The notes beneath the pieces were generated by a model, which was not told the DNA's origin, searched no databases, and saw only the letters and a list, made by a program, of their open reading frames with translations. Positions 32,177 through 34,887 of a DNA stretch of 34,887 nucleotides are shown here, piece by piece. Origin of the DNA: an uncultured Croceitalea sp. (GTDB lineage Bacteria; Bacteroidota; Bacteroidia; Flavobacteriales; Flavobacteriaceae); contig CALEYA010000130.1 of NCBI GenBank assembly GCA_937926215.1, positions 1 to 34,887 on the forward strand, read 5' to 3'. The position numbers were made by a program, and so were the translations under genes. Every line of letters begins with the position of its first letter. The stretch's first letter is position 1.

Positions 32177-33166
32177 TTAATCTATCTTATCGGTCAGTTT
32201 TGCCATTGTTTTTCGTGCATTTTTCTTTTCGTAAAGAATGGAGTACACCGCATTAATAATTGGGGTCCCTCCTTTTTTATCAAGATGTTCCATGAGCTCG
32301 TAGGCACTTTTTGAAGCATAATACCCTTCAGCCACCATACTCATTTCCATTAGGGCGCTTTTAACGGAATATCCCTTGCCGATCATGGTACCCAACATGC
32401 GGTTACGGCTAAAGGTAGAATAGCCTGTAACCAATAAATCGCCCAAATAGGCAGAGTTGTTTATGTTACGTTTCATCTTATGCACCTTATCCATAAAGCG
32501 TTTCATTTCGCGTATGGCATTGCTCATCAACACACTTTGAAAATTATCGCCATATCCCAATCCATGGGCGATGCCGGCAGCAATGGCATAAATGTTCTTT
32601 AGCATGGCAGCATACTCCGTTCCTATGATATCATCAGAAGTTTTGGTTTTTATGTAATGGCTGTTTAAATGTGACGCCAGTAATTGGGCCTTTTGCTCAT
32701 CTGCACAGGCAATGGTCAAGTAGGAGAGTCGCTCCAAAGCCACTTCCTCCGCGTGACACGGCCCAGTAATGACCCCAATACTACTAAAGGGCACCTCATA
32801 CTTATTTTTAAAATGTTCCCCCACAATAAGGCCGGTCTCCGGTACGATTCCCTTAATAGCGGAAAACAGGATTTTATCCTTTAAGGGTACTTTTAATAGT
32901 TGGAGTTCGGTCTCCAAGAATGCGGACGGAATCACAAAAATTAGGAAATCGCAACTATCCACGGCCTCATTAATGTCACTGGTGAGTTTAATGGAAGCCG
33001 TTTTAAGTTCTATGGAACTTAAATAATTAGGATTGTGCCCCTCTTTTATAATGTGGGCGATAGCATTTTCATTGCGCATATACCAATGCACCGTATCTAA
33101 ATTTTCCGTCAACATCTTTACTATGGCCGTAGCCCAACTTCCACCCCCTAAAACGGCAAACTTCAT
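32177..33166 (-). CDS. gpsA: NAD(P)H-dependent glycerol-3-phosphate dehydrogenase
   Basis: This enzyme of about 329 residues reduces dihydroxyacetone phosphate to sn-glycerol 3-phosphate for phospholipid synthesis. It begins MKFAVLGGGSWATAI with the Rossmann glycine motif, then has FLIFVIPSAFLE, FSAIKGIVPETGL, ITGPCHAEEVA, the catalytic region YAAMLKNIYAIAAGIAHGLGYGDN and SNAIREMKRF. I chose the ATG at 33166. An upstream ATG at 33214 would add sixteen unlike-family residues and would place the -7 box inside the gene. It faces the orphan gene and shares its terminator. Confidence 0.95.
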   Translation of the reverse strand: MKFAVLGGGSWATAIVKMLTENLDTVHWYMRNENAIAHIIKEGHNPNYLSSIELKTASIKLTSDINEAVDSCDFLIFVIPSAFLETELQLLKVPLKDKILFSAIKGIVPETGLIVGEHFKNKYEVPFSSIGVITGPCHAEEVALERLSYLTIACADEQKAQLLASHLNSHYIKTKTSDDIIGTEYAAMLKNIYAIAAGIAHGLGYGDNFQSVLMSNAIREMKRFMDKVHKMKRNINNSAYLGDLLVTGYSTFSRNRMLGTMIGKGYSVKSALMEMSMVAEGYYASKSAYELMEHLDKKGGTPIINAVYSILYEKKNARKTMAKLTDKID

Positions 33167-33195
33167 AAATCGTAGAATTGAATTTTTTTGGAATC

Positions 33196-33203
33196 CAAAG
33201 GTA
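33196..33203 (-). promoter_or_regulatory. -7 box (TACCTTTG) for gpsA
   Basis: On the minus strand TACCTTTG matches TAnnTTTG and ends 29 bases before the ATG at 33166. Its place downstream of the alternative ATG at 33214 supports the shorter gpsA. No clear -33 box. Confidence 0.45.
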
Positions 33204-33303
33204 GATGAATTCAAAATAGCATCATAAAATATTGATTTTCAACATATTGAATAATTTGGCATATTCCTTGAAATGGTAGTTATGAATTTTAACACCAAAG
33301 AAC

Positions 33304-34224
33304 ATGAAAGCAGGAAAACTACTATTAGGACTATTGGGAATTGCATTAACGGCAAGTTCCTGTTATACGGAAGAAGTATTTATTGAAGATGAAATTAGCA
33401 TAGCACCCGCATTTTCAACAGCGCAGTTGCTACAAGCGTACGATCTGTGGTATGTGGATATCAATGCCACACAAGGAAACGGTGAGGTCCCATTTTTGCA
33501 AAGTGCTTTTACGGTAAGCTTTGATCAAGGAATTCTTTTAGCGAATACAAATATTGTGGGTATAGGGGATACAGGTAATGGCCTGGGTAGGGAAGCTGGC
33601 AGCTATAGCACCTTGCCAGGTATTGTTGAAATTAACCATGATGAAGAAGGATTATGGGCCTTGGATGTTTTTACCATAGACCAAAATACCATTGAGCTGT
33701 ACGATCCGCGTTCCAAAACCTCCTACTATTTGGATGGATATCAAAGCAACAACTTTGATTATGACCGGGTTTTTTATGAGAACATCAACTACTTATTGCA
33801 AGAGTACGATGTCTGGGAAAAAACGTTTACCAGCCAATTGGGGGCCTTAAACGAGTTTGATGATGAGAATTACCTTCAGTTTTTGGAGATCGATGGGGGT
33901 TTCTTTAGATCGTCCGTAGATAAGACCGGAATTTCTTTGGGAGCTATCCAATGGGATTATGAAGGAAACTATGGGATTTTTGACACTTCCGATGAAACAC
34001 TTAAAACTTTAACACTGGATTACGATTTTCTGGGCAATGATTACTTTGAACTCTACGTTATTAATGACAGTACCATTGAACTGTACCATGTGGCAAGTGA
34101 AACGGTATATGAGTTCCGTGGAAGGGGTTTTATCACATTTGCTAGGGAAGCAAAAACGGCCCCCAGAAAGCGGATAAAATCACAAAATAAAAAAATGAAC
34201 GTTTCTCGTAAGCGAAAAATGTAA
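33304..34224 (+). CDS. Lipoprotein made of two copies of one domain, with a basic tail
   Basis: This 306-residue protein has a lipoprotein signal (1-19, LTASSC, lipidated Cys20). The mature part is two repeats of about 120 residues. LLQAYDLW (42-49) matches LLQEYDVW (164-171), and NTIELY (128-133) matches STIELY (256-261), each followed by a D/E-x-x-S-x-T-x-Y-type strand. Both copies look beta-rich, and their length and Trp/Tyr spacing recall the small beta-barrel lipocalin-like domains of Bacteroidota lipoproteins, though I cannot assign a family. The last 26 residues are strongly basic (PRKRIKSQNKK, SRKRKM). Some databases carry misleading enzyme names for such lipoproteins, and nothing here supports an enzyme. 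A terminator follows. Confidence 0.82.
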   Translation: MKAGKLLLGLLGIALTASSCYTEEVFIEDEISIAPAFSTAQLLQAYDLWYVDINATQGNGEVPFLQSAFTVSFDQGILLANTNIVGIGDTGNGLGREAGSYSTLPGIVEINHDEEGLWALDVFTIDQNTIELYDPRSKTSYYLDGYQSNNFDYDRVFYENINYLLQEYDVWEKTFTSQLGALNEFDDENYLQFLEIDGGFFRSSVDKTGISLGAIQWDYEGNYGIFDTSDETLKTLTLDYDFLGNDYFELYVINDSTIELYHVASETVYEFRGRGFITFAREAKTAPRKRIKSQNKKMNVSRKRKM

Positions 34225-34286
34225 GGAATAAAAATAGTCCTCGACTATTGAAACAAGTTTTTTGGTTGGTTATTTAGTTAGGAATC

Positions 34287-34326
34287 GCCTCGAAGTATCT
34301 CAATGCTCGAGGCATTTCTTTTTTTA
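34287..34326 (+). terminator. Intrinsic terminator after the duplicated lipoprotein gene
   Basis: GCCTCGA (34287-34293) and TCGAGGC (34307-34313) form a 7-bp stem followed by a T-rich tail (34315-34325). It lies about 62 bases after the lipoprotein stop. Confidence 0.7.
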
Positions 34327-34334
34327 GTGAGATA

Positions 34335-34386
34335 GGTACGCCTTAGCGTACCGAAATCGAATTCATCCCGAATTGGTTTCCGGGAT
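34335..34386. repeat. Two further short perfect hairpins
   Basis: GGTACGC-CTTA-GCGTACC (34335-34352) and ATCCCG/CGGGAT with a 10-base loop (34365-34386) follow the terminator directly, before the AraC gene stop. No T run follows. The gap 34225-34452 otherwise holds nothing I can support. Confidence 0.5.
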
Positions 34387-34452
34387 CCTCCCAAAGGTTT
34401 TTTCCGTAACCCGCACCTAAACAAGACCATCCTCCATTTTTGAACTGTCACT

Positions 34453-34887
34453 TTATACAATACCAGTTTCAAGCTGTTTCTTAAACTTTGAAGGATTTTC
34501 TCCGGTTACCTTTTTAAAACTTCGATTAAAATAAGACAGGCTTTCAAACCCGCACTCGTAACAGGTTTCGCTCACGTTTTTTCCGCTTAGCAACAACCGT
34601 TTGGCTTGGCTTATGCGGTATTGGTTTAAAAAACTGATGAAAGTAGTTCCCGTATTTTTTTTAAAATACCGGCAAAATGCCGGTTTGGTAAGATTACAGA
34701 TGGCTGCAACTTCCTCCAGTGCAATTTTATGCTGGTAGTGGTCATCAATATAGCCATAGATTTTACGGATTCTTTTTTGCTCTTTATTGCTGTAACGATT
34801 GCGATACGGTTTTTTATGAAGCAATTCAAAATCCGAACTGGTGGCCAAAAGCTTTAATAGCTGCATGACGGCCATAAAGAATTCAAA
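34453..34887 (-). CDS. AraC family transcriptional regulator (partial, N-terminus off the window)
   Basis: About 144 residues are visible. The DNA-binding domain has two helix-turn-helix units: the first around ALEEVAAICNLTKPAFCRYFKK, split here as ALEEVAAICNL and TKPAFCRYFKK, and the second around VSETCYECGFESLSYFNRSF. It is followed by the AraC signature end KKVTGENPSKFKK. The frame stays open upstream of the Met at 34875 to the window edge (residues FEFF), so that Met is probably internal. The sensor domain, likely a cupin, is not in view, so the ligand is unknown. It is convergent with the lipoprotein gene. Confidence 0.92.
   Translation of the reverse strand, partial: FEFFMAVMQLLKLLATSSDFELLHKKPYRNRYSNKEQKRIRKIYGYIDDHYQHKIALEEVAAICNLTKPAFCRYFKKNTGTTFISFLNQYRISQAKRLLLSGKNVSETCYECGFESLSYFNRSFKKVTGENPSKFKKQLETGIV

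Noticed and set aside
33167-33214. Longer gpsA start at 33214
   Set aside because: The added residues do not resemble the family, and an exact -7 box lies within this stretch.
34278-34472. Minus-strand frame of 64 codons overlapping the end of the AraC gene
   Set aside because: It runs through the terminator and hairpins, overlaps the AraC coding end in another frame, and has an unstructured basic composition.
1-34887. tRNA, rRNA, CRISPR arrays, insertion sequences, phage genes
   Set aside because: I looked through the intergenic stretches and saw no cloverleaf, spaced direct repeats, transposase or integrase. A tRNAscan or Infernal run would be decisive.

Overview
The window looks like chromosomal DNA of a marine member of the Flavobacteriaceae (Bacteroidota). 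The case rests on the complete moxR-DUF58-batABCDE aerotolerance-type operon, an antiquitin-type aldehyde dehydrogenase beside 3-hydroxyanthranilate dioxygenase, a SulP/carbonic anhydrase locus, Bacteroidota-type promoters (TAnnTTTG -7 boxes), AT-rich intergenic DNA and flavobacterial lipoproteins. I cannot name the genus. I saw no rRNA, tRNA, CRISPR array, transposase or phage gene. The window is mostly core or near-core genome with a few orphan genes.

Layout. Positions 1-1006 hold pheS (minus strand, last few residues off the left edge). Positions 1148-5332 hold two SulP anion transporters flanking a beta-carbonic anhydrase, a likely bicarbonate uptake and hydration module. Positions 5396-14854 hold one long minus-strand operon: MoxR ATPase, DUF58 protein, a two-membrane-segment BatD-like protein with an extra C-terminal domain, BatA, BatB, BatC, BatD, BatE, and then a small unrecognised membrane protein. 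Positions 15001-17815 (plus) hold an aldo/keto reductase, a short-chain dehydrogenase and an AlbA_2-type protein. Positions 17839-20702 (minus) hold fructokinase and amylosucrase, overlapping by one base, a compact sucrose-splitting pair. Positions 20937-22713 (plus) hold a metallophosphatase and an acyl-ACP desaturase.

Positions 22776-24275 (minus) hold a membrane-anchored protein with tandem OmpA-like domains and a membrane-anchored helix-hairpin-helix protein. After a 352-bp gap with two strong inverted repeats come an ALDH7 aldehyde dehydrogenase, a DUF1304 protein, 3-hydroxyanthranilate 3,4-dioxygenase, a CAP-domain lipoprotein, CvpA and a small membrane protein (all minus, to 28941). 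On the plus strand follow a small conserved-looking protein, an ABM-fold protein, glpD (FAD glycerol-3-phosphate dehydrogenase) and an orphan gene with a period-3 proline repeat (31697-32107). Then come gpsA (minus), a lipoprotein made of two copies of one domain (plus), and an AraC-type regulator cut by the right edge (minus).

How the genes fit together. The SulP/carbonic anhydrase locus would supply bicarbonate for anaplerotic carboxylation. The Bat operon would build a periplasmic/inner-membrane VWA-TPR complex driven by a MoxR ATPase. Amylosucrase would turn sucrose into alpha-glucan plus fructose, and the kinase would phosphorylate the fructose. GpsA and GlpD act in opposite directions on glycerol-3-phosphate and, with the desaturase, touch membrane lipid synthesis. 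The least explained parts are the orphan repeat gene at 31697, the duplicated lipoprotein at 33304, the extra domain on the 553-residue Bat-operon protein and the hairpin-rich gap at 24276-24627.
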